Of a DNA stretch of 64,000 bases, positions 23,290-32,292 are shown piece after piece; position 1 is the stretch's first letter; each line of letters opens with the position of its first letter. The notes beneath the pieces were generated by a model. It saw only the letters and a list, made by a program, of their open reading frames with translations. It had not been told where the DNA came from and searched no databases. The position numbers were made by a program, and so were the translations under genes. This stretch comes from Lysobacterales bacterium (GTDB lineage: Bacteria > Pseudomonadota > Gammaproteobacteria > Xanthomonadales > Ahniellaceae). The DNA is taken from assembly GCA_016182785.1 (NCBI GenBank), contig JACPFU010000043.1, positions 54,399 to 118,398 of the forward strand. The letters are read 5' to 3'.

Positions 23290-26200
23290 TCAAAACTCGA
23301 TGCGCACGCCGATGGCGATGCTGTCCGAACTCATCTGCTGCTGACCGGCGACATGCTCGTAGTAGACATAGGCGCTGCGCCCGCTGGCGAACACGCCGGA
23401 GAGTCCGAGCCCGATGTTGAAGTAGCTGTCGTCGATACGGTCGCTCTCGATCAGGATCGGAGTGTTGGTCGGGTCATGCAGGAAACGCGTGACCAGCACT
23501 TCGGGATCGTCCTCGAACTCGTTCACCCATTCGATTTGCGCATTCGGCAGCAGCACCCCCCAGGAAGTGCTCAGCGCGTAGCTGAGCTTGCCGCCAACCA
23601 CGCCTTGCAGGCTCTTCAGCGTGCGCCCTTCCACTTGCAGCGCCAGGCCCGAGCCCGGCGCCGAAGGACTGGACATGGTCTCGCTGTAGCTGTCGAAGTC
23701 CAGACTGGTGTACGCGCCGCGCAGGTACGGACCGAAGGTCCATGCACCCTGGTTGAAATCGCGGCCGAACGAGATCGAGAACGACTGGCGGTCGCCGTCG
23801 GGCGAGGCCAGCGCCAGCTGATCGACACGGGTCGTGCCGCCGGCGAGCCCGGCGATGCTGTAGTCGAGGCTGCGTTCCAGGTCGAACCGGTTGCGGCCAT
23901 AGCTGAGCACGGCGTCGACGTACCACTGCGAGCCCGAGAACCAGCTGGCATAACCGGAGAGCGACCAGCCCTTCGCGTCCATGCCGCCGTGCTGGTCGCG
24001 CAGGCGCGTGTCGTTGCCGTTGAAGCCGAGTGCCGCGCCGAGTACCCAGGAGTCGGTCATGCGGTAGTCGACGCCGGCGGTGATGTCGTAGCTGTCGTAG
24101 CGATAACCCGGGTCGAGCGTGTCCGGATCGCGCTCGCCGCGGCCGATGGTGCCGGTTGCGAAGAAGCCCCAGCGCGAGAACTCCGCACCCACTTCTTCCG
24201 GCGGCTCGCCGGCGGCGAGCACGATCGCGCTCGGCAGCAGGCTGAGCGGAATCGCGCCACCCGGAACCATCAGGTTGAGCCCGGCGAGGTCGAGGCCGCG
24301 TGAGCCGGAGCGCAGCGCCGAAAAGCGCGACTTGAGGTGGTTGAGTTGGCTCGCCGCCGCCGCCAACGCCGCGTTGTTCTGCGACGAGGCCTCGTCGCCG
24401 AGCATCTCGCCGAGCGCGCGGTTCACGTCCGATGGATGATTCGCGGCGTTGCCGACCAGTTCGCTGCATCGCGCCAGCAGGTCGGCCTGCCCGGCGGTCA
24501 GGTTGCTCATGCCGGCAAGTCGCGGACAGGCATTGTCGATCGCGATCGCGACGTCGGTTTCCCCGACTCCCAGGTTCGCGGTGTTGACGACGCCGGCGTT
24601 CAGTGCGAACTCGACGGCGGCGATGGCGGCGGCATCGCGGATGCGCGCCTGCACGCGCACGCCAACCGGCAATCCGATGCGGACCACGGTCGCAGCGGTG
24701 CCGTCGGTTCCGGTGGTGGCTTCGGTCGGGTTGAGCGCGGCTTCGCTGCGATCGGCACTGAACGCGATCACGATGCCGGCGAGGTTCTGGCCGTCTGCAC
24801 TGCGCACGCGCACGCGCAGCGGAGCGGAGTCGGCGAGCGGCACCAGCGACTGGCCATTGCCGGAGACGATCTCGAGCACGGTGCCGCTGGGCACGGTGGC
24901 GGTGGCGTTGAAGGTGACCGTGCCGACGCCGGCAATGGCGGCCTCGACCTGGTTGCAGCCCGGGTTCGGCCCGAGCGTGAGGTGGTTCTGGCTGCGGCCG
25001 TTGCTGTCGGTCTGGGTGCTCGCCGAGGCCAGCGTGCCGTTGCCGCACAACACGCGCCAGTTCACCGCGAGCCCGCCGAGGCCCTTGCCGAGCATGGCCG
25101 CGATCGGTTGCGTGATTCCGACCACCAGCGGCGCGGACAGCGCCGTGCCGGCCGGTGCGCTCTGGCCGTCGCCGGAGACGAGGACCAGGTTCGGCACGAA
25201 GCTGGTCGCGACCGCGCTGGCGCTGAGTTGATTGCCCATCGCACGCGCGGTCACTGTGACCGCACCGGCACTGGCGCCGAAGCGCAGGTTCACGCGCACC
25301 TTGCCCTCGGAATCGGTGGATGCGGAACTCGCGGTCAGCGTGGCGGCACCGGCAACGCTGAAGTTCACCGTGGCGTCGGCAATCGGACCGGAATAGTTGT
25401 GCAGCCAGAACTCGATCGGCTGGTCCAGGGTTCCGCCGACCGGCCCGCTCTGGCCATTGCCGGCGCTTACCGAGAGCATGGCGCCCTGGGTGGAGGTGCC
25501 GAGCGTGAAGTCGGTGCTGGCGCCGATGCTGCCGTCGGTCGGCGTGTGCGTGGCACGTACCACGATGTCGCCAGCGAAGGTCCCGAAGGTCAGTGTGTTG
25601 CTGGAGCGGCCGTTCGCGTCGGTCTGCGTATCCGTGGCGCTGAGCGTGGCGTTGCCGGAGATCAGCTGCCAGTCGATGCGCGCTGATGCGACCGGCACGC
25701 CGGAGCGCGTCAGTTGCACCAGCATCGGGTCGCTCTGCGTGCCGGCAGCGCCAAGCGGCGGCGCCGACAGGCGGGTCAGCTCCAGCACCCGCCCGGGCGC
25801 AACGGCGTTGGCCGTGAACACCACCGGCAGGTAGCCCGGAGCGCTGGCCTCGATGCGCACGCTGCCGATCTCGTAGAGCAGTCGCAAGTCGGCCTGCGCC
25901 AAACCGCTGCTGGCATCCACCGGCGCGCTGTAGCCGGATTGGTTGTTCGCGGTGAACACCGCCTGCCCACTGATGACGCGGAACTGGATGGCGCTGGCCT
26001 GCTTGGCTGCGGCGCGGTTGCCGGCCGGGGCCGGGTCGGGTGGCACGCGCACCACCAAGGCCTGCGGCAGACCCTGACCCACCTCGGCCGTCTGCCCGTC
26101 ACCGCTCACCATTTCCAGCGGGATCGGAGGTGTCGGACTGAGGATCTCTGCGTGGGCCACGCCCGAAGTCACCGTGCCGAGGCCGACATCGATGCCGATC

Positions 26201-27249
26201 TCGACCGGTCCGGGATTCTGTCCGGCGATGATCGAAAAGCTGCCCTGCGCGGGGATGGATGGGGTCAGCACGATGGCGGCCGTTGGCCCGCCGCTCTCGG
26301 CGATCACGGCATCGCCGGACAGCACGCTGACGGTGGCGGCCATGCCCTCCGGCGTGCGCTGGTTGCGGATCGGGTTCGATTGCAACTCGAACACGATCGG
26401 TTCGCTCTGTGCTCCGACCGCGATCTGCTGGTAGTCGCCCTGGACCACCACGATCTGGCTGGTGGTAGTGGCCGCGACCACCGTGATTGTGGTGGTGGCG
26501 CTGCCGTATCCGATCGCACTCGCCGAAACGGTGATGCTCTGGCCGGCGGTTGCCGAGTTCGAGATGTTGACCGGGATGCTGGCGATACCGACGCCATTGG
26601 TCACGACGGTGAAGGGGGCGGGAATGCCAAAGGAGCCGGGACCGGAAATGTTGAAGGTGAACGGTACGTTCACCGCATCGAGTACCGACGCGCCAACCTG
26701 ATGAGTGGCGTGCACCTGCGCATAGACCGTTGCGCCGGGTGTCGCGGTCCCGGTGCTCGCCATCGTCGCCTGCGGACTATTGAGCAGTTGGACGCTGATG
26801 GTGACTGAAGTGGGCGTGATGAGGCAGCCGCTGTTCTGCGCTCGCACGGTGCCGAAGTATGGGCCGGTTGCCGAAGAAACACCGATGTAAACCTTTTCGC
26901 TATCGCCCAGTTCCCACGACATCGACCCTGGAGGTGTCTCTACCCAGGCAACACCGAAGTTAGTCAGCGTGGCATTGCCATTGGAAAACAGAAAATTCCC
27001 CTCGGGTGAACTGGACTGCCACACGATGTCCTCTGGCGGCGGCGGCACGCTGCTGCCCATTGCGGAGAACAGGTAGTCCACATCCACCAGGGTTCCCTCG
27101 ACGACGGCGAAAGTCGTCGTCGTGGGGGTGATGCAGGGAGTGCCGGCCCATGCTGGGGCTGTGTCGAGCCATGTTGCGGCCGCAAGAACTAGTGAGCACG
27201 ATGCCAGTCGGCGGAACAGCAACCCAACGGAGCGGATGGACGGCGACAT
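23290..27249 (-). CDS. Large Ig-like-repeat protein with C-terminal autotransporter beta-barrel
   Basis: A predicted type V (autotransporter) surface protein of 1319 residues. A signal peptide ends around APAWA (residues 31-35). The passenger is a string of beta-sandwich repeats of roughly 90-110 residues. At least four open with a VSGDGQ/SGNGQ-type motif (VSGDGQTAEVGQG, SAGNGQSGPVGG, VSGDGQSAPAGT, VSGNGQSLVPLA), and two more are degenerate. These resemble bacterial Ig/Big_1-type domains. An Ala-rich helix (about 960-1030) then precedes a barrel of about 280 residues ending in the outer-membrane signature IGVRIEF with terminal Phe. Function is unknown; adhesion or a surface scaffold is a guess. 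It is divergent from the caspase-like gene. Confidence 0.85.
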   Translation of the reverse strand: MSPSIRSVGLLFRRLASCSLVLAAATWLDTAPAWAGTPCITPTTTTFAVVEGTLVDVDYLFSAMGSSVPPPPEDIVWQSSSPEGNFLFSNGNATLTNFGVAWVETPPGSMSWELGDSEKVYIGVSSATGPYFGTVRAQNSGCLITPTSVTISVQLLNSPQATMASTGTATPGATVYAQVHATHQVGASVLDAVNVPFTFNISGPGSFGIPAPFTVVTNGVGIASIPVNISNSATAGQSITVSASAIGYGSATTTITVVAATTTSQIVVVQGDYQQIAVGAQSEPIVFELQSNPIRNQRTPEGMAATVSVLSGDAVIAESGGPTAAIVLTPSIPAQGSFSIIAGQNPGPVEIGIDVGLGTVTSGVAHAEILSPTPPIPLEMVSGDGQTAEVGQGLPQALVVRVPPDPAPAGNRAAAKQASAIQFRVISGQAVFTANNQSGYSAPVDASSGLAQADLRLLYEIGSVRIEASAPGYLPVVFTANAVAPGRVLELTRLSAPPLGAAGTQSDPMLVQLTRSGVPVASARIDWQLISGNATLSATDTQTDANGRSSNTLTFGTFAGDIVVRATHTPTDGSIGASTDFTLGTSTQGAMLSVSAGNGQSGPVGGTLDQPIEFWLHNYSGPIADATVNFSVAGAATLTASSASTDSEGKVRVNLRFGASAGAVTVTARAMGNQLSASAVATSFVPNLVLVSGDGQSAPAGTALSAPLVVGITQPIAAMLGKGLGGLAVNWRVLCGNGTLASASTQTDSNGRSQNHLTLGPNPGCNQVEAAIAGVGTVTFNATATVPSGTVLEIVSGNGQSLVPLADSAPLRVRVRSADGQNLAGIVIAFSADRSEAALNPTEATTGTDGTAATVVRIGLPVGVRVQARIRDAAAIAAVEFALNAGVVNTANLGVGETDVAIAIDNACPRLAGMSNLTAGQADLLARCSELVGNAANHPSDVNRALGEMLGDEASSQNNAALAAAASQLNHLKSRFSALRSGSRGLDLAGLNLMVPGGAIPLSLLPSAIVLAAGEPPEEVGAEFSRWGFFATGTIGRGERDPDTLDPGYRYDSYDITAGVDYRMTDSWVLGAALGFNGNDTRLRDQHGGMDAKGWSLSGYASWFSGSQWYVDAVLSYGRNRFDLERSLDYSIAGLAGGTTRVDQLALASPDGDRQSFSISFGRDFNQGAWTFGPYLRGAYTSLDFDSYSETMSSPSAPGSGLALQVEGRTLKSLQGVVGGKLSYALSTSWGVLLPNAQIEWVNEFEDDPEVLVTRFLHDPTNTPILIESDRIDDSYFNIGLGLSGVFASGRSAYVYYEHVAGQQQMSSDSIAIGVRIEF

Positions 27250-27352
27250 GGCGCGGACTCCCCTCGAACACTGTGGCTATACTCCGAGCCTACTACAGCG
27301 CCGTGCGGTGCAGGTAGCGCGCGGTGCGTCCTCAACCAGGGAGCGCGAGCGT

Positions 27353-29773
27353 ATGGCTGTCACCCAGATCCTGAAGTCCGGCGCAGTGAGTGTCGCGATC
27401 GCCGCGACGATGTTGCTGGCCGCGGTCCCGGTATCGGCGCCGCGTGCGTCCATCCGCAACGCCGAGGACATGATGATCGTCGACTGCCTGCTGCCCGGGC
27501 AGGTGCGCAAGCTCGGCAAGGTCAGTACCTACCTGAGCGCGCGGCGTCCGATCCGCACCACCCAGGCGGATTGCGAGATCCGCGGTGGCGAGTTCGTCGC
27601 CTACGACCGCGCCAACTACGAGACCGCGCTCAAGGTGTGGATGGGCCAGGCCGAATCCGGCGACGCCGAGGCGCAGAACTACGTCGGCGAGATCTACGAC
27701 AAGGGCCTCGGCACCGCTCCCGATCCGGCACGCGCGGCCGGCTGGTACGAGAAGGCGGCGGGGCAGGGACTCAAGCGCGCCAAGATCAACCTCGGCTACC
27801 TGTATGAGCAGGGTCTTGGCGTGCCCAAGGACATGACGCGCGCATTGAATCTCTATCGCGAGGCCTCCGGGCTGACCGGCGATGACCTGATCTACGCGTC
27901 GACGATGACTGCCGCGGTATCCGCCAAGGAAACCGAGATCGCCGGCCTGCGCCAGGACATCGAGCGACAGAAGGCCGCCGCCGCGGCATTGCGCTCCGAG
28001 AACGAGCGGCTCAAGGGCGAACTCGGCGAGCGCAAGCGCGCGGTCGAGAGCGCACAGTCCGAGTTGCAGCAGGCGCGCGAACAACTCGCGGCCAAGCAGA
28101 CTGCGCTTGGTGCCGGAGCGCCCGACCTGGTGGCGCTGAACGATCGGCTGGCGCGCGAGCAGGAGCGCATCGAGCTGGAACGCGCCAGGCTGGAGCAGGA
28201 CCAGCAGCGATTCAACGCCGCGCGCGCCGCCGACCAGAAGCGTCTGGCCGAACTGCGCGCCGAGGAAAGCGCGCTCGATGCCAAGGTACGCAGCGGTGGG
28301 GCCGAGGCGGCAGCGGCCACGTCCGAACTCAAGCGCGTGCGTGCGGCTGCGTCCGACCTCGCGCTCGAACTCGACGCCGCGCTCGGGCGCATGAACGCGC
28401 TGGAGACCGAGCTGAAGCAGAAGGACGCGCAGCTCAAGGCCGAACTGGAGCGCTTCGACGCCGAGCGCAAGCAGATGCAGTCGGCGGTGGCCGCGTCGCG
28501 CGAGGACCGCGAATTGCTGCTGCTGCTGGAACAGCAACTGACCGCGAAGCAGCGCGAAGTGGTGCGCCAGCGCGCACAGATCACGGCGCTGGAGCAGCAT
28601 CTCGGTGGCGGCGTGAGCGCAGGTGCGTCGACGCCGGTGCTCGCCGGCAGCGGTCCGATGGTCGAGATCATCGAGCCAGCACTCACCGTCACCCGCGGCC
28701 GCACCGCGGCGCTGGCACCGAAGGGCGAGCAGACCGAGGTGGTGGGCAAGGTCATTGCCCGCGCCGGCGTGCAGTCGGTGCTGATCAACGGCACCAGCGT
28801 CAGTGTCGGCGGTGACGGCGTGTTCCGCGCGCGCCTGCCGGTCGCGGCCGATGGCACCAATGTCGCGGTGACCGCGGTCGACCGTGCCGGTGCGCGCAGC
28901 GGCGTCGAGTTCCTGTTGCTGCCTTCGGCCACCGCGGCATCCCCGGCGGGCCTCGCGCAGCGGCCTGTGCCAGGCGGAGTCAAGCTTGGGCGCTATCACG
29001 CCATCGTCATCGGCAACAACCAGTACGCCGACTACCCGGCGCTGGTCAGCGCCGCGAACGACGCCGACAAGGTCGCCGGAGTGCTCGCCAGCCGCTACGG
29101 GTTCACCACCACGCTGCTGAAGAACGCGAACCGCTTCGAGATCCTCTCGGCGCTGAATGCCAAGCGCGAAGCGCTCGGTCCGGACGACAACCTGGTCGTG
29201 TACTTTGCCGGACACGGTGAAATCGACTCCGGCACCAAGCAGGGGTACTGGGTGCCGGCCGATGGCCGTCGCAGCACGCCGAACAGCTGGCTGTCGAACC
29301 GCGCCATCAGCGACATCCTGAACACCATGAATGCGAAGCACGTGATGGTCGTGGCCGATTCCTGCTACTCGGGCGCGATGACCCGCGCGGCGGTACCGAC
29401 CTTCAGCAGCGCCATGCCGGACAAGGCGTGGGCGCAGTGGGTCAAGGCAATGAGCCAGAGCCGTTCGCGGACTGCGTTGACCTCGGGCGGGTTGGCGCCG
29501 GTGCCGGACACCGGGCGCGGCAACAACTCGCATTTCGCGCTGGCATTGATCGCGGCACTGGAAGACAACGCGCAGCTGCTCGAAGGGCAACGCCTGTTCC
29601 GCGAGGTGTCGTCGTCGCTGGCGCTGGCCGCAGCCGAGTCCTCGCTGGTGCAGATCCCGGAGTACGCACCGATCCAGTTCGCCGGGCACGAGGCCGGGGA
29701 GTTCTTCTTCCAGCCCAAGTCCGGCGTCGCGCTGGCCGCGGGCGCGGCGGCTCCGGCGCGGGCTGCGCCCTGA
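27353..29773 (+). CDS. Exported Sel1-repeat, coiled-coil, caspase-fold (C14) protein
   Basis: An 806-residue multidomain protein with a predicted signal peptide (cleavage near residue 30). In order: two Sel1-like repeats (about 88-170: AQNYVGEIYDKGLG, AKINLGYLYEQGLG); a long charged coiled coil (about 190-435); an Ig-like beta segment (about 450-530); and a caspase/metacaspase domain from about 544, beginning LGRYHAIVIGNNQY. The catalytic dyad is intact: His621 in VYFAGHGEID and Cys671 in VVADSCYSGAM. Activity is predicted; substrates are unknown. ATG 27353 has AGGGAG upstream. It is divergent from the autotransporter, and 57 bases separate it from the esterase gene on the same strand. Export is unusual for a caspase-like protein but common for Xanthomonad Sel1/C14 proteins (inference). 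Confidence 0.87.
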   Translation: MAVTQILKSGAVSVAIAATMLLAAVPVSAPRASIRNAEDMMIVDCLLPGQVRKLGKVSTYLSARRPIRTTQADCEIRGGEFVAYDRANYETALKVWMGQAESGDAEAQNYVGEIYDKGLGTAPDPARAAGWYEKAAGQGLKRAKINLGYLYEQGLGVPKDMTRALNLYREASGLTGDDLIYASTMTAAVSAKETEIAGLRQDIERQKAAAAALRSENERLKGELGERKRAVESAQSELQQAREQLAAKQTALGAGAPDLVALNDRLAREQERIELERARLEQDQQRFNAARAADQKRLAELRAEESALDAKVRSGGAEAAAATSELKRVRAAASDLALELDAALGRMNALETELKQKDAQLKAELERFDAERKQMQSAVAASREDRELLLLLEQQLTAKQREVVRQRAQITALEQHLGGGVSAGASTPVLAGSGPMVEIIEPALTVTRGRTAALAPKGEQTEVVGKVIARAGVQSVLINGTSVSVGGDGVFRARLPVAADGTNVAVTAVDRAGARSGVEFLLLPSATAASPAGLAQRPVPGGVKLGRYHAIVIGNNQYADYPALVSAANDADKVAGVLASRYGFTTTLLKNANRFEILSALNAKREALGPDDNLVVYFAGHGEIDSGTKQGYWVPADGRRSTPNSWLSNRAISDILNTMNAKHVMVVADSCYSGAMTRAAVPTFSSAMPDKAWAQWVKAMSQSRSRTALTSGGLAPVPDTGRGNNSHFALALIAALEDNAQLLEGQRLFREVSSSLALAAAESSLVQIPEYAPIQFAGHEAGEFFFQPKSGVALAAGAAAPARAAP

Positions 29774-29830
29774 GTGACAGTCCCGGGGCCGGCGCGGGAC
29801 AATGCCCGGCCCCGACCTGAAGGACTGCGC

Positions 29831-30505
29831 ATGGACCTGCTCGAAACCGTCGAACTCGAAACCGGGCCGGATCCGCGCTTCAGCGTGCTGTGGCTGCACG
29901 GGCTTGGCGCCGACGGCCACGATTTCGAGCCGGTGGTGCCGCAACTGGTGCGTCCGGAATGGCCGGCGATCCGCTTCGTCTTCCCGCATGCCCCGGTGCG
30001 GCCGGTCACGGTCAACGGCGGCATGCGCATGCGCGCCTGGTATGACATCTCCGGCGCCGAGATCGCGCATCGCCAGGACGAGACCGGCATCCGCGAGTCG
30101 ATGCGCCAGATCGACGCCCTGCTCGCGCGCGAGCGCGCGCGCGGCATCGCCCCGCAGCGCCAGTTCCTGGCCGGGTTCTCGCAGGGTGGCGCGATCACGC
30201 TGTCGGTGCTGGTGCGTCGCCGCGAGGCGCTGGCTGGCGCGATCGCGCTCTCGACCTACCTGCCGCTGGCCGATCTCAGCGAGCACGAATGCGTCGCCAC
30301 GGCCACCTCGATCCCGTTGTTCATGGCGCATGGCAGCCTCGATCCGGTGGTGCCGCAAGGGCTTGGGCTGATGTCGCGCGAGTGGCTCACGCGCCACGGT
30401 TTCAAGGTCGACTGGCACAGCTACCCGATGCCGCACAGCGTGAGCATGGACGAGATCCGCCACCTCACGCAGTGGATCGGCGAGCGTCTGCGCGCCGCGG
30501 CATGA
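29831..30505 (+). CDS. Alpha/beta-hydrolase carboxylesterase (phospholipase/carboxylesterase family)
   Basis: A small serine esterase of the abhydrolase_2 family. The 224 residues show nucleophile elbow GFSQGGA, Asp in HGSLDPVVP and His in YPMPHSVS, plus the oxyanion region LWLHGLGADGHDF. No signal peptide is seen, so it is cytoplasmic. Substrate is not predictable beyond short acyl esters. Its stop overlaps the algZ start (ATGA), so it is coupled to the two-component genes, an arrangement worth noting but of unclear meaning. Confidence 0.92.
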   Translation: MDLLETVELETGPDPRFSVLWLHGLGADGHDFEPVVPQLVRPEWPAIRFVFPHAPVRPVTVNGGMRMRAWYDISGAEIAHRQDETGIRESMRQIDALLARERARGIAPQRQFLAGFSQGGAITLSVLVRRREALAGAIALSTYLPLADLSEHECVATATSIPLFMAHGSLDPVVPQGLGLMSREWLTRHGFKVDWHSYPMPHSVSMDEIRHLTQWIGERLRAAA

Positions 30506-31563
30506 GCCGCCCGGGCGCCAGCACGAAACCGGCGCCGGGCTGGATGCCGGACTTCTGCAGCCTGCCGATCCTCGGCAGTGTCGTGGTGCTGGTCGAGTTG
30601 ATCGTGGTGATCGTGCTGATCGCGCCGGGACAGGGCGGCTGGCCGACGCTGCGCGACCTGTTCGCCGCAAGCTTCCTGGCGCAGTGGGTGGCGCTGATCA
30701 GCGCGGCGTTGCTGTGCAAGCTCGGGCCCTGGCTCGGGCGCCGCCGCTTCTGGTCCGGCGGCACCATCGCCACGCTGCTGCCGGCGCTGGTCGCGGCCGG
30801 GTGCAGCCTGATCGCCGTTTCGCTCGACCGCTCGCTTGGGCTCGGCTGGATGCCGAGCGCCGAGGCCGGCACCTTCCTGTGGTCGAACGCGGCACTGGCG
30901 GCGGTGATCGGCCTGCTGATGCTGCGCTACATCTTCGTGCTGCAGCAGTGGCAGCGCGGTGTCGAGGCCCATGCCGCGGCGCGCATCGAGACGCTGCAGG
31001 CGCGCATCCGCCCGCATTTCCTGTTCAACAGCCTCAACGCCATCGCCAGCCTGATCCGCATCGATCCCGGCAAGGCCGAGACCGCGGTCGAGGACCTGGC
31101 GCTGGTCTTTCGCGCCACCCTGCGCGAAGAACGCGCCGACCACAAGCTCGCCGACGAACTTGAACTGGTCGACCACTACCTCTCGATCGAGGCACTGCGC
31201 CTCGGCGAGCGCCTGCAGGTGACGCGCGCGATCGAAGCCGACCTGCTCGAACAGCGCGTCCCCGCGCTGAGCCTGCAGCCGCTGGTCGAGAACGCGATCC
31301 ACCATGGCGTGCAGGTGCTGCCGCAGGGCGGCGTGATCGCGATCAGCGCGTGGCGCGAAGGCGCGCAGCTGTGCCTTGGCGTGCGCAATCCGAAGCCGCT
31401 GCACGCGGCGCCGCGGCTCGGTGGCAACCACATCGCGCTCGGCAACATCCGCGAGCGGCTGCGCATGCGCTATGGCGAGCGCGCGGCGCTTTCGGTCGAC
31501 GCCGGCGCCGATTACCATGCCGTTACCCTGCGGATACCGATCGATGCGAATCCTGATCGTTGA
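30502..31563 (+). CDS. algZ: LytS/AlgZ-family sensor histidine kinase
   Basis: A membrane sensor kinase of the His_kinase (LytS/YehU) family. The 353 residues have four membrane helices (about 21-41, 53-74, 88-108 and 129-147). Next comes the cytoplasmic phosphoacceptor region ARIRPHFLFNSLNAI (His172) and an ATPase domain with LQPLVENAIHHG (N box) and GGNHIALGNIRERL. It overlaps algR by 20 bases. In Pseudomonas the orthologous pair controls twitching motility and alginate; the regulon here is unknown. The gene symbol is by family and synteny with algR-hemC. Confidence 0.88.
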   Translation: MSRPGASTKPAPGWMPDFCSLPILGSVVVLVELIVVIVLIAPGQGGWPTLRDLFAASFLAQWVALISAALLCKLGPWLGRRRFWSGGTIATLLPALVAAGCSLIAVSLDRSLGLGWMPSAEAGTFLWSNAALAAVIGLLMLRYIFVLQQWQRGVEAHAAARIETLQARIRPHFLFNSLNAIASLIRIDPGKAETAVEDLALVFRATLREERADHKLADELELVDHYLSIEALRLGERLQVTRAIEADLLEQRVPALSLQPLVENAIHHGVQVLPQGGVIAISAWREGAQLCLGVRNPKPLHAAPRLGGNHIALGNIRERLRMRYGERAALSVDAGADYHAVTLRIPIDANPDR

Positions 31564-32281
31564 CGACGAACCCCTGGCGCGCGCGCGTCTGCGCACGCTG
31601 GTCGAAGAGCTCGGCATGCCCGGCGTCGAAGTGGCGGGCGAAGCGGTCGATGGCGTCGACGCCATCCTCGCGCACGAGAGCACGCCGTTCGACGTCGTGC
31701 TGCTCGACATCGCCATGCCGCGCATGGACGGGCTGGAAGCGGCGCGCCACCTGTCGGCGCAGGAGCCGGCGCCGGCGGTGGTGTTTTGCACCGCCTTCGA
31801 CGAGCACGCGCTGGCCGCATTCGAGGCGCACGCCGTCGACTACCTGGTCAAGCCGGTGGCCCGCGAGCGCCTGCGCGTCGCGATCGAGCGCGCGCGCCGC
31901 TTCACCGGCGACCAGATGCGCCGCATCGGCGAGGAAGTGCAGCCGCAGGCGCGCACGCACATCTGCGCGCGCATCCGCGGCAGCCTGCGCCTGGTGGCAG
32001 TGGCCGACGTCGCCTATTTCCTGGCCGAGGACAAGTACGTCGTGGTGCACCACGACGGCGGCGAGGTGCTGATCGAGGAATCGCTGAAGGCGCTGGAAGA
32101 CGAGTTCAAGGACCGCTTCGTGCGCATTCACCGCAACTGCCTGGTCGCAGTCGACCGCATCCTCGCGCTCGAGCGCAACGGCGAAGGCGGCACCATGGCG
32201 CTGGTGCGCGGCGCGCCGAACCCGCTCGAAGTCAGCCGCCGCTGCGTGCCGTCGGTGCGCGATCTGGTCAAGCATCTCTGA
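31544..32281 (+). CDS. algR: LytTR-family response regulator (AlgR type)
   Basis: A two-component response regulator paired with the preceding kinase. Residues 1-120 form a receiver with acidic pocket Asp7/Asp8, phosphoacceptor Asp55 ([12 protein letters not shown]) and Lys in VDYLVKPV. Residues about 140-245 form a LytTR DNA-binding domain ([33 protein letters not shown]). The 245 residues match AlgR (248). ATG 31544 lies inside the end of algZ. hemC begins 11 bases after the stop, as in Pseudomonas. Confidence 0.92.
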   Translation: MRILIVDDEPLARARLRTLVEELGMPGVEVAGEAVDGVDAILAHESTPFDVVLLDIAMPRMDGLEAARHLSAQEPAPAVVFCTAFDEHALAAFEAHAVDYLVKPVARERLRVAIERARRFTGDQMRRIGEEVQPQARTHICARIRGSLRLVAVADVAYFLAEDKYVVVHHDGGEVLIEESLKALEDEFKDRFVRIHRNCLVAVDRILALERNGEGGTMALVRGAPNPLEVSRRCVPSVRDLVKHL

Positions 32282-32292
32282 GGAATCCGAAC

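Noticed and set aside
27332..30670. A 1112-codon open frame on the complement strand opposite the caspase-like, esterase and algZ genes
   Set aside because: It mirrors the coding strand of high-GC genes whose own frames have clear domains. The translation is a low-complexity Arg/His/Ala mix without recognisable motifs.
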